A program made the position numbers and the translations under genes. The notes under the pieces are model-generated. The model saw nothing but the letters and a program-made list of their open reading frames with translations, had not been told where the DNA came from and made no database searches. 64,000 nt of DNA. Source: Megachile rotundata. Lineage: Eukaryota > Arthropoda > Insecta > Hymenoptera > Megachilidae. Positions within the stretch are counted from its first letter, which is position 1; each line of letters opens with the position of its first letter. Positions 1-12,900 of this stretch are shown here, in pieces. Where the stretch lies: the NCBI RefSeq assembly GCF_050947335.1, contig NC_134984.1, positions 14,241,926-14,305,925 of the forward strand, in the 5' to 3' direction.

Positions 1-670
1 CTGCAAATAGTAAAAATCCATTTTTGTTATGAAATAAGTAAGTTTTAAATTTATAATATAAAATTATTTTAACTTAACAAAGGGTTTTCATTCAAACACA
101 CCACAAAATAGGATCATTGATTTTTAACTCTCTTTTTAAATGAGTCTTATTTTTCCCACTTAAATCATTACCCCTAAAATTTTCAAATCATCATCAACCC
201 ATAACATTGATATGCATATCTTTTATATGAGATACACATTCTGTTTCGTAACTGCTTTATTATTGTTTTGCTGAAACTTACAAAGAACAGGGTAACATAA
301 ATAGATCTGATGGACTGACATGTTTGTTTTACTGTCAGTTATAATAGATTGTCTAATTGAACATGAAACTCCTATTTTATACAGCAAACACTTAACACAG
401 TGGTCACTGTTTGTAATCTGTCCATACTATATTCGAGAATGAGAAACCTGAGTGGCTATAAAATGTACAGAACTTTCTGGTAGACCTAATAACTCTTTAA
501 TTCTAACCTTCACGAGCTTTTACGACTTGCCGACTTGGTAGCGTGTTATGACACATCAAACGCCCACCATGATGCAATTAAAGACACTGTATGGTTTCGA
601 TATTTTGATCTGAAGCATGACAGAAAACCAACAGCTGACATACTATACGTAACGAATAGACGTAATTTAC
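1..670 (-). other. Intron 1 of Reps (partial)
   Basis: This lies downstream, on the minus strand, of the first Reps coding exon and starts with a good donor (GAG|GTAAAT at 671/670). It is AT-rich and I see no further exon in it; the acceptor must lie beyond the left edge of the window. Confidence 0.6.
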
Positions 671-847
671 CTCCATCGTGACAGCTCCTGGCAAATTAGC
701 CGAACGAAGTAGCTCAGCGATTTTGATCACCGGCACTTCCTTATCGCTGTCAGCTTTCTCACAACAATAACTGAAAATGTCTTCGTAATACAGGTGTTCG
801 GTCATTGTTAGATGAAGGCTCGACATCGTGATTGAGTCCCAATCCAT
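671..847 (-). CDS. Reps: RalBP1-associated Eps domain protein, first coding exon (partial)
   Basis: Reps proteins are endocytic adaptors that use EH domains to bind NPF-motif partners and link Ral signalling (RalBP1) to receptor internalisation at the plasma membrane. This exon encodes the first 59 residues, ending in phase 0 at GAG|GTAAAT. Residues about 19-59 (YYEDIFSYC, then ELLRSANLPGAV) match, from memory, the start of the N-terminal EH domain of animal REPS1/2, where the equivalents are YYSDLFSYC and LFRAAQLPNDV. The first ATG of the open frame is chosen as start; Met residues at 8 and 15 are alternatives. The rest of the EH domain, the second EH domain and the C-terminal coiled coil lie left of the window. 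The assignment rests on one partial domain, but the aligned motif is distinctive. Confidence 0.72.
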
Positions 848-925
848 CTTGGCGACAACTCGGAGCGGAGCAATGAACCGCTTCTATACTCGTTACGTAT
901 AAACTGGGTCCGTTCTCTTTCTGTA

Positions 926-966
926 GTCTCTTTCCTCTCTCTCTCTCTCTTTCTTTCGCTCTTTTT
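926..966 (-). promoter_or_regulatory. GAGA-type purine tract upstream of Reps
   Basis: On the minus strand this reads as nearly uninterrupted GAGAGAGAGAGAGAGG flanked by GAAAGAG. It lies about 80-120 bp upstream of the Reps ATG, so it falls in the promoter or 5' UTR. Such tracts bind GAGA-factor/BTB-type regulators in insects. The role here is inferred from position. Confidence 0.4.
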
Positions 967-1959
967 CTCCCTCTCCTTCGTTGTTCTTCCGTTCTTGACA
1001 CGGTCTACTACTTTACGGGACGGTCGTGAGCACTGTGGTTACATCGCACGATAATATTATGATTTCGGTGAATCCCCTGGGAGTACGAGACGCGCCATTA
1101 AAAAATTATATACACCCGAACATAGTGAAATTACCGCTTGACCGCCATCTTTCTGCTCCCTCGGTGTTTGACATTACTATAACCTATATGCGTAAACTAG
1201 CTGCATCGCTCAACTGACATTTCTATGGTGTGTACATAATAACTTTGTAATACAGTTCATACTGCGTATGCGCGTTGGGTAATAATGATAATGCGGGATT
1301 CTTGAATTTTTCTACGTTTTTATTTAACAATCATCTGTTTGACAATACAATTTAATATTATTAGGTATACGGATGAGTAATCCAAACTTTTTTAAATGTC
1401 TTTTGAGATCATATTAGCGTTCATATACAGCTATTAAAACATTCGAAAATTTATACAACGAATATGTTAAAACGCATGATGGATTTCTTTTTGAATAACG
1501 TATGAAAAATCTTGATTTTGAAAATATAAATATTGAACCTAAATAGAAAATTAATATAATTTTTGATTATTAGATATTAAAGGTTTGGATTAATCATTTG
1601 TACACCTAACATAATACTTATCTTTCGTTATCGTTCGATTCTCATTATACATTAATTATGTAAATGAAAAATTATTTTATTGTACTTAACGGCATGAGTT
1701 ACTTCGCGAAAGAAAAAAGAATTGTAAAAATGCTTACGATAACAAAGATACGAACTGATGCGTGACTAGAACGCGGTTATTATAATCGAGTCTTAGAGAT
1801 ATACATTTGACTTTGAATCCATCGGTTCACAAATTCGATGCGATCATTAGTTTTCTTTTAATCTAAGGATAATATAAATTGTAGATGTATAATATCACCA
1901 TGAATTACAGGTACAATAATTCTTCTGTGTAAGGTCTAATGTCACACAAAAGTGTGGTA
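967..1959. other. Spacer between Reps and the bromodomain gene
   Basis: This separates the 5' end of Reps from the 3' end of the next minus-strand gene. It is AT-rich. An open frame at 1,026-1,217 on plus has no recognisable domain, signal peptide or splice context and is not called. The left part presumably contains the Reps promoter and the right part the 3' UTR of the bromodomain gene. Confidence 0.5.
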
Positions 1960-4900
1960 TCAAATACTTTCTGTGATTGACGGGGACGGACTTTTCTTCG
2001 AATTACTATAACGTCGAGTTATCGACTTTTGACCAGCAGTTTTAAATTGATGAAATACCGGCGAACTTTCTCTTGGACTACCGCTAATGTTGCCGAAATC
2101 CCAGCTAGCAAAGTGTTCTTCGAATAATTCCTCGAGCTTCTTTGACAACGTCTCGATTGTTTTCACTCGGTCATAATCATTCTATAACAAAAAAATTCAA
2201 TTTTAAATAAATATCATCGTATTTTATAAATGGTAATATTAATATAAATGATAATATTATAGATAATAGTATAAATAATATTACAGATAATATTATAGAT
2301 AATATGAGAAAAATTACAATAAAAACTGAACAAACCTTATGATACAATTTCGAATTATAAACAATACGACGAAAATCCCTAACTGCGTGTTCTACTTTGT
2401 GATAGATTCGATTCTTCAGCTTGTACTCAACAGTTTCCAGGAACATGGGACTTTTGATAACTTTACAATAATCTTCGATCTAAACAGAAGTTTAATCAAG
2501 GTTTAACCTACTATTTACTCAAGAGAGCATCGTATAAACAAACTAACAGTGTGTGCAGAGGGTCGAGCGTCATCGCCGTTTCTCGAAGACGGACACTTAA
2601 AAATTTCTGCGTCCTCCATTTGCCAGACAGTTTGATGTATCATTTCTAGCTTGCTAAGCGCGAGAGGACTAAGGCTTTGCTTTCTTTTAGAACTGTACCA
2701 CACGGACCAACCTCGATCGCTTTTTCCGTCTAAAAATTCGATGCAACCAGTATTCTCCTTTTTCTTCCCATGTTTCATTTTTGACGTCTCTTCTGCTCGA
2801 TTATCGCCGTCGCAGTTTTTCGCTGTCCTCTTCCCGGAACACTTGCATGATCTGCTGTGCAACAGACGGTACGACTTCTCGAAATCTTTTCGTTGACATT
2901 TCCGACCGGAAATCGCCGATATGTTGGCGATATTCAATTTGCTTTTCTTGCAGAATTCTTTCTTCTCAGAGAAGGATGAGGAAGCGCAGCGTCGAACGGT
3001 TTCGGAATAAGTGGCTTTCCCTGTAATTTGGTTCGTTTTTTCCGACGTAATTCGATCCTTGGGACTCTCTTCTAACGTAGTTTGTTCCATGTTTTTGATC
3101 GGTGCGTCGCCATTGGTCGATGAAACCGGCGCCGTTTGCTCATTCTCCGTCACTGAACTGTTCGACGATTCCGAACTGCGTCGTTTCGCGTTATTACTTT
3201 TTCGCCGCTTCTTCGCCATACTAACGTTGTTCAAAGTTCTGATTAACCACGAGTCCGTTTTTACGTTCACTTTACTAGAACCTGTTAACGGGCAGCTGCA
3301 TAAAATATTGTGATATTTAATGCTGGAAGAACGGAAGTGCTTTCTTGAATATGTCATCTTTTTTTCTGAATGTGACTTTAGCGTTTTATGGGCAGAGAAT
3401 AAAATGCATTTTAACGCTTAAGATGTCCGTTATGCGACGCTCTGTTTCCTCTCGCATAGATTCGTTCGGTATTAATTAAATATAACATTTTTTAAATTTC
3501 CGTCCTTCTAGTATTAAAACAATTAGACAACGTTTCAGTAAATTTGATTATTGTAATTAAATATAATAATGGAGGATATTTGTTTGTTAACACATAGAAA
3601 AATTAAATAGAAATATTTTCTATGGTTCTACAGTAGACTCTCGTTATATTGCCATTTTTGCAGATCGTTATATAATAATGATGGCATTTCTTGAAGACAA
3701 TTTTTTGCTCAATAAAGTATATTGCTAATTTCCAAATTTTTCTGTTAATTTTAGCTTTATGATAATATATCGAGAGTTTATTTATTTCAATCGATTTGTT
3801 TGAATATTTTCGAAATTGTGATATCGATAAATATTTTAACTAACCGATTAAAATACTTGTCATCGCCGTAATTTTAAAAATACTTCGTACATTCAAACAA
3901 CTATAATGTTTACCATTTCTATCAGACAACTGTGAAATTTCGTTGGTACTTGTTTTGGGGGACAGACGATAAGTAGATCCCGACTCATCCTCCGACGCCT
4001 CGTAACTCGAAACTCCACCGCAAATATCGTTATCATCTTTCAAAGTTTTCGACGAATTTTCCTCCAGCTTCTCCTGCTTCTTCGATGCTCCGTCATTCTC
4101 TTCGGCACATTCAAGTTCCTCCGTGACATCGCTCAGCTGAATTTCCTTTTTGTTCGAATCGCTATCATTCTTAACATTCAAAGCTTCCAAAAGAATTTCC
4201 GCCGAGGCGCACGCCGCTTTCCAAGTAACATCCTCTGGCACATTATAACCGGATGTGTCGGGACGTTTCAAAATTCTCGGTGAATTCTCAAGAGAAAATG
4301 CAGGTGGCGGTACGATAGGACTCGCCGGAAACGGCAACTTCGTTGTTGTACTGCTAACGTTTGTGCAAACGTTCGTTGCGAGTCGAGGCAGCGGTGTCGA
4401 CGACGAAGGTGCACAGAAGTTCTTTTCTTTATTATAATGACTTCTGTGATTATTCGATTCGTTTCGTGAATCCAGACGACGATTAGACTTTCTTTGGTGC
4501 CTCTTTTTCGGGACGTTGTAGCTACCCGGTTTCATGTAAACCCGAACGTCCTCGGAACTGTCGTACTCCTCGGGAGCCTGCTGTGCTTGAACACGGTTAT
4601 TGATCAGATTGTAAGCGTTCCAGGGGGCTGTTTGTATGCTCTGCATGTTTTGCAACGTTTGGAACTGACGGTTCGCGTCAATTTGTAGCTGCCTGATGCA
4701 ATTACCGAGGTCCGTTGTGTTTTTCGTCTCGTGACGAGATGGCGCTCGCGATGCATTTTCAGAGTTTCTCATACTCGCGAACCAGGCGGACAAGTTAGCT
4801 GTCATTTCTTCGGAAGACTTCTCAGGAATACTGGGCTCGATTTGACTGAGTAACGTCATTCTGTCTTTTGGAACTGCCGCCAATTGCAGTTGACTGGTTG

Positions 4901-7900
4901 ACGATTTACCGACGTAGATTAAGTCCATATTAGTCCTGTTTCCATGGTTCTGATCGAAATTTTTTAAATGCTTGTGGCCGTAGTCTATCGTGTACGAGGG
5001 GCAAATGGAGTAATTGGGGTAGAAATGCTCGGTGTCGTTGTTTGAACTGAAGTATATGGACTCCAGACTAATCGAAGGGTTCATAAACGACGATTCCACC
5101 CTTGACAAACACTTCTGGGTATAATTGCCCTCGTAATTTTCGTCCAGTTGTCGCTGTAATCTAAAAATAGAGTCGTTCTCGTGCTGTGATGGGTTTTCAG
5201 GATATTCCTGCTTCTTTTCTTTGAACGTCCATTGTCGGTCCTGGCTGCTTTCTGTTAGAACCTTGCTTCTCAGATGAAAAAACTCGGCATTCAATGATTG
5301 TGTGGATACGTCGGTCTTTGAGGCAGATGAAGTTCCTTTTAAACGAAATCTACCGTTTGTTTGGGCACCTGATTCTGTGTGTCCTGGAAACATAGGCACA
5401 GATTCGTGTCTATTACTATTAGGGAATTATGTATAAAAAGGTCCCACCCCTGCAAATATATAAATTTCATTGCTTTGTATAACCAAGTCTGGACATTTGA
5501 TTTTATAACAAATGTGTCGTTAGTGAAGGCACAAAAGCAATATGGTAACACTAGTAAAAATTTTGTGTGCATACATGAATTAGTGTTTCTATTGCATTAT
5601 AAATATAAAAACTATTTTCCTTCCTATGGGTCTCAAATGGACTCAAGGGTTGTAAATAACCTATAGCAACCAAAGTTATACTTGCAGAGGTAAGACCTTC
5701 CTATGCATAATTACCTGTCACTACATTCTCAGTGATAGTCCACTTACTTCGAGATTTCGTTTCTCTTTGACCCGTCTGTCTCTCCTGATCAACGTTATAC
5801 TGGCCAAAATTTCGCTGACTTCCGACATGGAACGTTTCTTGATCGTTCCTTTTATTCCTTGATGTATTGTTCGCGGATGGATCAAACAAGTCATGGTTTG
5901 TGTAAGCTGAAACATCACCTGGTAGAGAAGTTTCAAACGATTCTGGTTTCTGCTCAGCATCGCAAGTGTCATGGTTCCCTTCAAGTTTCAAAAACGTTTG
6001 GACAATCTGACTGAGCAGCTCGTGCGTGTTTTCTTCCCATTGTTGAAAGCATCTGACCAATTCGCAGTTGTATTTGTCATCCAGACTCGGATAATGTTGT
6101 TTGTTCAAGTAATTGTCGAGGATGAGCCAACCGTTGCTGATGCGTAGCAGAGCATTTATTAAGTCGCTGACGAATACACGATCTCCAGCAAAAATTGGGA
6201 AGCATGTGGATGATTTTGTGACGGCCGTTTTAGTGGCGGTGGAAAGGTTCCTTAACCAACTAAATTTTGGATTTGTTTTACAGTCGTTATTTAAGACGAC
6301 CTCGGCTTCTGTGCATCCCCAGTAAATGACTTTTCGTAGCAGTTCGGGGTACTGGGTGCGATCAATGGTTGGTGCATCAGTTTGTACAGCTATGGATGTG
6401 CTGGTTCCATAATCCACACAGAAGTCAGTAAACCAAGTGTTTTTGTTTGAGACAGTGTCACCAGCACCATTGAACAATGGTGCTGAATCACTTTTATCAT
6501 TCTTCATTTCTTCCTTACCAATGTCGTTGGAAGATGTGTTGCAAAGAGCTGAAACCATTTTCTCAGCTTCAATGGTGAAGTCAAAGCTAGCTGAGGATTC
6601 ATCCGAGTAATGTTCTTCTTGTATTTTTGTAGACACACTTGTAGCAACTTTATCTGAAGAATATGCATTGGTTTCTGGTTTTGTGTCATCTGTACATGCT
6701 TTCATGTCCAATAAACTGTTAACGGAGGAAGTGGTTGTTTGTGATGGCCATTCATTGTAACTTTCAGTAGTTGTTAATGGGATTTGAGAATCGTTCACTG
6801 TAGTTAACCTGTTCTTAGTGCATTTTAATGTTGAAATGTCAAAAGTGGTGGAAGAGGTTGCAGTTTTATCTCTCTGTATATTTGGAAAGACCAGATTCAC
6901 TGGAGGATTAGGGAAGACTTGATTAGACTGTGTTGTTTCAACCGGACTCGTGATTTGATTTGCATAATTTGCTGGAGACGCATAAGGATTGAGATTAGAA
7001 TATTGAAACAAGGGATTAGTGTTGACAGTTTGCAAGTTGCAAGTGTTTGTGGATGGAACATTGTAATAGGATCCATGTGGCAGTTGTTCTTGTTGTTGTT
7101 GTTGAATACTTTGTCGATCTTGAACTACACAAAATGTTTGCACATCTGGAGGCTTGAAGTAAGTTTGAGGTACTAAAGCAATTCCAGAGTTGTACTGGTC
7201 TCCAGTAAAGGAACCATGTGTGTACGTTGAGGAGGCAATTAAAAATGAGGTAGTTGATGCAGGCAATGGGCCAGTATTTGTTGTCTGATCATACAGGACT
7301 AAAGACTTCGGATTGTAGGATAGTTGCTGTTGAATATGTTGTTGCTGCTGCTGCTGCTGATAATATTCTGGATTTCGTATGAGTTTATTCTTGGGTGGCC
7401 ATCTGCTGCTTTTGCCTATATTCATGGATGGGTTTGTACGAGAATCTTAGAAAACTGAAATCATTATTTACAATAAATATAACACTTAGTACTATCAGTG
7501 GTGATACTTTATATTGGTATTGGTTGGTATTACCATATTAATACCATTAACTATAATAATAAAGAAATTACAAAAACTGCACTGTTTAAATATATTTTGA
7601 AACTAACAATATCATTTGCTTTTTATTAATATCTATTAGTAACTAACAGAAAACAGAAACATAATGAAAAAGGGTAATTTCTGAGAAATTAGTAATACTA
7701 GTATCCTTAATTCTTTAAGAACACAGAGATTATATGTTTAAAAGGAAAGTATGGAATAAATTGTATGATGAAAAGAAATGTAATTATACCTTGTACGTGT
7801 AAAGGAACAGGATTAGTCAAAGCAGCATTACGGCGTGCTGTTGGATAAATACAAGACGGATACAGACTAGTTCCACATGGTTGAAGAGTCAATGTTGGAT

Positions 7901-8021
7901 TAGGAACAGGACCATAAAGAATTTGTTGCTGCTGTGGATGTAAAATGGAAGAAGGTGCTGATGCAGGCAGAATAGCTGATTGTATAGACGATCGATTAGG
8001 TCGTGTAGCTGTTGGGTGCAT
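1960..8021 (-). CDS. Large bromodomain-containing protein (TIF1-like bromodomain), six coding exons
   Basis: Inferred coding exons on minus are 8021-7790, 7445-5715, 5383-3845, 3281-2548, 2479-2336 and 2181-1960. All junctions are GT-AG and phase-consistent (1,1,1,0,0), giving 1,533 residues. Residues 1-440 are low-complexity, rich in Gln, Pro, Ser and Thr with short poly-Gln runs. Residues about 440-568 look like a folded helical region with regularly spaced Leu/Trp that I do not recognise. The middle is disordered and Ser/Asn-rich, and exon 4 carries a basic KKRRKS-type stretch that could be a nuclear localisation signal. Residues about 1373-1484 form a bromodomain: IEDYCKVIKSPMFL corresponds to the family's VPDYYKIIKNPMDL, then AVRDFRRIVYN and a final KKLEELFEEHF helix. 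Bromodomains read acetyl-lysine on chromatin. The usual anchor Asn is His (about residue 1459). No PHD, RING or B-box is visible, so this is not a full TRIM24/33/bonus protein. Exon limits are inferred; the two GTTAGT donors (exons 3 and 4) are the least certain. Confidence 0.72.
3631..3784. mobile_element. Pogo/Tigger-like MITE in intron 3 of the bromodomain gene
   Basis: The left end reads CAGTAGACTCTCGTTATATT directly after TA. The right end is an imperfect inverse (ATATCGAGAGTTTA). There is no coding capacity. The CAG start and TA target resemble pogo-like (Tc1/mariner superfamily) non-autonomous elements. A second copy with matching ends lies at 29,072-29,235. Confidence 0.55.
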
Positions 8022-9768
8022 GATCCACCTAACGCCAACTTAAAAATAATTTTCTTGTTTTGACGTTCTCAGGTCCTGTTTGAAAATTGAATTTCTTTAA
8101 TATGTCAAACACTTTAAACAAATGATGTGAATGTAGGTACCATACCAACTGTTAATTGACATATTAATAACCTAAGTATGTTATTTATTTTTATATATTT
8201 TATACAAATACAATAAATAGTTTAAATTTTACCTGATATCCGAATAGCTTTTCATTCTTCTTGAATAAACCATTTGTATTCGTATATGCGAGCAACAAGG
8301 TAAATGAACATGAAAAAACTCAACAGATCAGGAGATTGCATGCACGATACGATTTAAAATAGATAGTAAAGTGAAGTTAGAGCGCTTAAATAAATATTCA
8401 CGTAGGAAATCGAAAGAAAGGAAAAAATTTGAATAATTAACGAATAAAGTTGCTATTAAATTAAAGGAACACGAGGTTGATCCACAACTTTTTAAAATCA
8501 CTTCACCCTGTCTCTCGGTTTCATACATATACACGTTAGCATTTTCTTGATCGGTATTTTTTCTTTTATCACGGAAAATCAGATCAAAATTTCTTGTAAA
8601 TCAGAAGCAGTGAAACTTATTTACATACTGAAGAGCAAATGATAATCTATGGAACGAAAAAGTCAATGAACACCGTAAAGAAAAATGGCAGATTACTGGT
8701 TACCGAATTGAAACAAAAATTTCCTGCTGGAACAATGAAACGAGAGAAAAATTTGACGCACGGCTCAAGCTTTTTATCTATAAGATATTAATATGTTTGC
8801 AATATTGACAACGTTGATTATCTATAAATGTTTAATACTGTCGATATTAAAAAATTATTAAGAAATTGTATGTACGTGTCAACTTCGTGAAATATTGTAA
8901 ACTTTATTTTATGTGTAGTTCGAGTCGTATATACAGAGCTACTTAAAATGGCTACAATTGATAGTAATAAAAAATAAAGAAAATTATTTTTTAAAAACGA
9001 TACCGTGTATTGTTGAATTAGGGTGGTGGAAAATAATAAACATATAAGCTTCCGCAACGACAACCCTGATATATTTTCCTCGCTTTGCAAAAACATGTCA
9101 TACAGATGCTTTTTTATTCTCTCGCGAATGTTGTCACAACATATAGACTTTCAACAAGTTGCGTAATTGTTACTTGTGTGTAATATCATTCTTAAGCTCT
9201 ACGCAAAAAATTGACGAGTGAACACAATGTGACTGTTGTCACACCTTCAGCACCCTATACTGGAGTTTCTCAAGAAGAATTATGCATGATGAAGGAGTGC
9301 TCGCCAAGCTGTTCGACGTTTCGCAAAAAGTACCAAAAATGAACCGTTCCTGAGTCCCTGTGCAATTAGAAAATATTCTGGAAGAAACGCGACCGTTTTC
9401 CATTACATTTCTGTGTAAATATCGATGAATGTATACGGCGTTACTCGAAAAGTAATTTTGGCGAATAATTTGATTTTAGAACTCATTGTCTAACCTTTAT
9501 CGAGATTCAGTTCGAAATGAACAGGCAATCAGGAACAGCGTGCACGTTTTCACTAGACTACGATAATGGACAGGAGGAAGCCACTGCACTGTCTCTAGAA
9601 TTTCATTTCGAGATTCCATCACGGTCAACATTTTTTTATCCGATAAATAACGCGGGATATTTGGCGTTTCAATTTTGTTCACTTGTGCTATGCAATTTTC
9701 TTATTCGCGGCCAGAGATCAGAATGTATGCACTTCCTCTGAGACTCATCTTATCCATCCGTATACACT
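8022..9768. other. 5' flank of the bromodomain gene and spacer
   Basis: A splice acceptor (TTTTTAAG|TTGG) lies about 15 bp upstream of the bromodomain-gene ATG. A possible 5' UTR exon on minus ends at about 8,233 (ATATCAG|GTAAAA), so the promoter is probably between about 8.25 and 8.6 kb. The rest is AT-rich without recognisable genes. The open frame at 9,517-9,741 on plus has no supporting signal and lies in the probable 3' flank of the next gene. Confidence 0.4.
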
Positions 9769-9770
9769 AA

Positions 9771-9901
9771 CCGTTCGAGAAACGCTCGTTAGGAGCGCCT
9801 CCTGTCCGCACGTATTAGAGTGCGTTTTAAACTAGCGAACGATTAATCGTTCTTTCTCCGCTTAGGCAAAAGTTTCAATCGGAACGAGCGTTTGGCGAAC
9901 G
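9771..9901 (-). promoter_or_regulatory. Nested hairpin in the probable 3' UTR of the first LU gene
   Basis: An inverted repeat (CCGTTCGAGAAACGCTCGTT at 9771-9790; AACGAGCGTTTGGCGAACG at 9883-9901) encloses a perfect 16-bp palindrome GAACGATTAATCGTTC (9837-9852). It starts about 100 nt after the stop codon of the minus-strand LU gene, so it is likely transcribed and could fold as a long stem with an inner stem-loop. The local GC content is higher than around it. Function unknown. Confidence 0.4.
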
Positions 9902-9999
9902 ATTACTGTATTGTTTCCCGAAGAATGCCTGTAGGTAGGTACTAATCTCGAACGCATCTCTTCGCAGACTGTTCGTTAATAGGTTTAATTTCCATGGAA

Positions 10000-12900
10000 C
10001 TAATTACGAATGAATGCTAGTAGAACACTGCCGAGTACACACGACAGGATTAAAGATTTCGGTGGTAAAACGTTCGGTGTCGCCGTGTTGCAAAAGTCTT
10101 CCACACACGAACAGACTTCTTGACGGCCACCGAAACCGCTTCGTTGATAACATTTTTTCTTGTAATTCGATTCGTCCCATCCGCAGCCTCTTATCACTCG
10201 TGTATCAGGTGGAACTGTTTCAAATACATACAATCGTTATTATCTATGTAATGTTTACTGTTGGAGATCTTGCGTTTTTTTGAGTTGAGGAAATGACGAT
10301 TGACCTTTAGGCAATACCTTGGGCGCGGGAATATTTAAATGCACCGATTACGGCTCTTACATTTATTTAATCTTAAAACTTATGAATTATTATTTTTATT
10401 GAAATTTCTTTTTTAATCTTTTAACATTTAAATTTCCAAGTGCCTAAAATTTTAAATCTCTCAATTTCCGAATGTATTTTCTCAAATTTTTATATTTGAA
10501 ATTTTTAAACTCTCATTTCCAAATTCAAAATTTTAAACTTGCAAATTTTTAACTCCTCAAAATTTCTCTTTGCAAATTTCTAAATTTAGAAATTCTGAAA
10601 CTCGTAAATTTATAAATTCGTAAATTCCCAAATTTCAAAATCTCAATATTTCCAACAGTCAAGATATTTGTACATAAATCTAGGGACTTAGAACTTTCTA
10701 TCGCTACGGCAATATAGCGAGAGCTTCGTGCATCAGCTTACTAAAATTATCGTAAAGAATTCGTAGCATCGGTTATACTATTTTAATATAATTTCCAGTC
10801 TTACCATTTGAATACATCGGTCACAAGGTTTTGTTACAATTTTAATATAGTAACAAGGATAAAATATTAACCAACAAGTGCATTGAAAATTATTATAAGA
10901 TTGGTGATAATAATTTGATATAATTTTCTTGTTACTTACGTCCATTAACACTGAACTCAATGACTTGCGTAATCTTTCTACACATTGTGTATTTAGCACC
11001 GTCCTTGAGATCGGCACAGTCCTTTTTAAGGACATCTGGAGGAACGTCATCGGCGCATCGACTGTCATTGTGACTGTTACAAAGGTAACACTTTATTGCG
11101 TTTATACCTGTAACGTTAAACAAAATAAACAATTATTAAAATTTATCATATTTTAATTGTTAACTCTTATTTTGAAGAACTCTGCTTGAATCTATTTAGA
11201 TCTGTAATAAAGTAAGAGGTCATTTAGCTTGCAAAATTAATTTTACTTAATTTCAATTTGTAAAATTAATTTTACAATTAATTATTAATACTTCACAAGT
11301 AATTTGTAAATTTAACAGAGTTAAACTTTTACATATTAATTCCTAAAGCATTTTTAAAAGATTTGAAATATAATTTATTACAAATGAAGTTAACAAATTA
11401 TAAATAAATTATAGTTAATAAATATACAGGTAAATAGTTCATTTATGAAACAGACTTGTAATAAATAAATTTATCTTCCCTTCTTTTATATGAAACTGAT
11501 TTGAGCAGAGTTAATATTTAACAAAAAGGTTATACCATATACAAAGAGGTTCAATTCGGCTATATAGTAAAACATTCTACAAAATACCTTAATAAGTTAA
11601 TAGATCTATAAAGAGTGGTATAAAATAATGTCTGTAATTATGAAGTGATAGAAAATAGTGGCTACAATGTAATTAATGGTAAAAATGTTGTTATAGTTTG
11701 GAATATTATTCGAAGCACAAGGCTGCGATCACTATTGACCCATTGATAAGGGAGGTCAGCGTGAGACGAAGATAATTCGACGATTAATCGTTTTGTTATG
11801 AAAAATGATTATTATGTCATTATGTCATTGACGTATCTAAGATTTTTGTTTGGGGTGGAATTGATTTTGTAGTTTTGTTGATGACGTATAGAAATTACAT
11901 TAAGAATGATAAAAGAGGGATAAATTTTTGAATTTGGGAGTTTTCTGGAATTTTGAAACTTGGGAGTTTTGGGGAATTTTGGAAATTTGGGAGTTTTTGG
12001 GAATTTTGGAATTTGGGAGTTTTTGGGAATTTTGGAATTTGGGATTCTTAGAATTTGGGGTTATTGGAATTTGGGGTTTGTGGAATTTGGGATTTTTGGA
12101 ATTTGGGGTTCTTGGAATTTGGGATTCTTGGAATTTGGGATTTTTGGAATTTGGGATTTTTGGAATTTGGGATTTTTGGACTTTGGGGTTTTTGGAATTT
12201 GGGATTTTTGGAATTTGGGATTTTTGGACTTTGGGGTTTTTGGAATTTGGGATTTTTGGAATTTGGGATTTTTGGAATTTGGGATTTTTGGACTTTGGGG
12301 TTTTTGGAATTTGGGATTTTTGGATTTTGGGATTTTTGGATTTTGGGATTTTTGGATTTTGGGATTTTTGGATTTTGGGATTTTTGGAATTTGGGATTTT
12401 TGGAATTTGGGATTTTTGGAATTTGGGATTTTTGGAATTTGGGATTTTTGGAATTTGGGATTCTTGGAATTTGGGGTTCTTGGAATTTGGGATTTTTGGA
12501 ATTTGGGATTCTTGGAATTTGGGGTTCTTGGAATTTGGGATTTTTGGTATTTGAGATTTTTGAAATTTGGGGTTCTTGGAATTTGGGATTCTTGGAATTT
12601 AGGATTTGTGGAATTTGGGGTTCTTGGAATTTTAAAATTTGGGAGTTTTGGAAATTTGGAAACTGAGGAATTAGGGGTTTAAAAATTTGTAAATTGTAAA
12701 ATTGTAAAATTGTAAAATTGTAAAATTGTAAAATTGTAAAATTGTAAAATTGTAAAATTGTAAAATTGTAAAATTGTAAATTTAGTAATTTAAAAATATG
12801 TGAACTTGGTAATTGAAAATTTGAGAATGTGATTCATTCAAAACTGAAAAGCCAAACATTCAAAAACTTAGAAACTTGCGTTCATACTTTATAGATCTGA

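Noticed and set aside
1026..1217. Plus-strand 63-codon frame near the Reps promoter
   Set aside because: No domain, signal peptide or conserved motif; it lies in probable promoter DNA.
11928..12682. Three overlapping long open frames (203-240 codons) rich in Gly-Phe-Leu-Trp
   Set aside because: They run through a 16-bp minisatellite whose unit lacks stop codons in every frame; they lie inside an intron and have no other support. The same applies to frames at 24,922-25,758, 38,143-38,712, 49,916-50,511, 51,527-52,234, 56,844-57,556, 59,049-59,881, 61,151-61,398 and 62,025-62,718.
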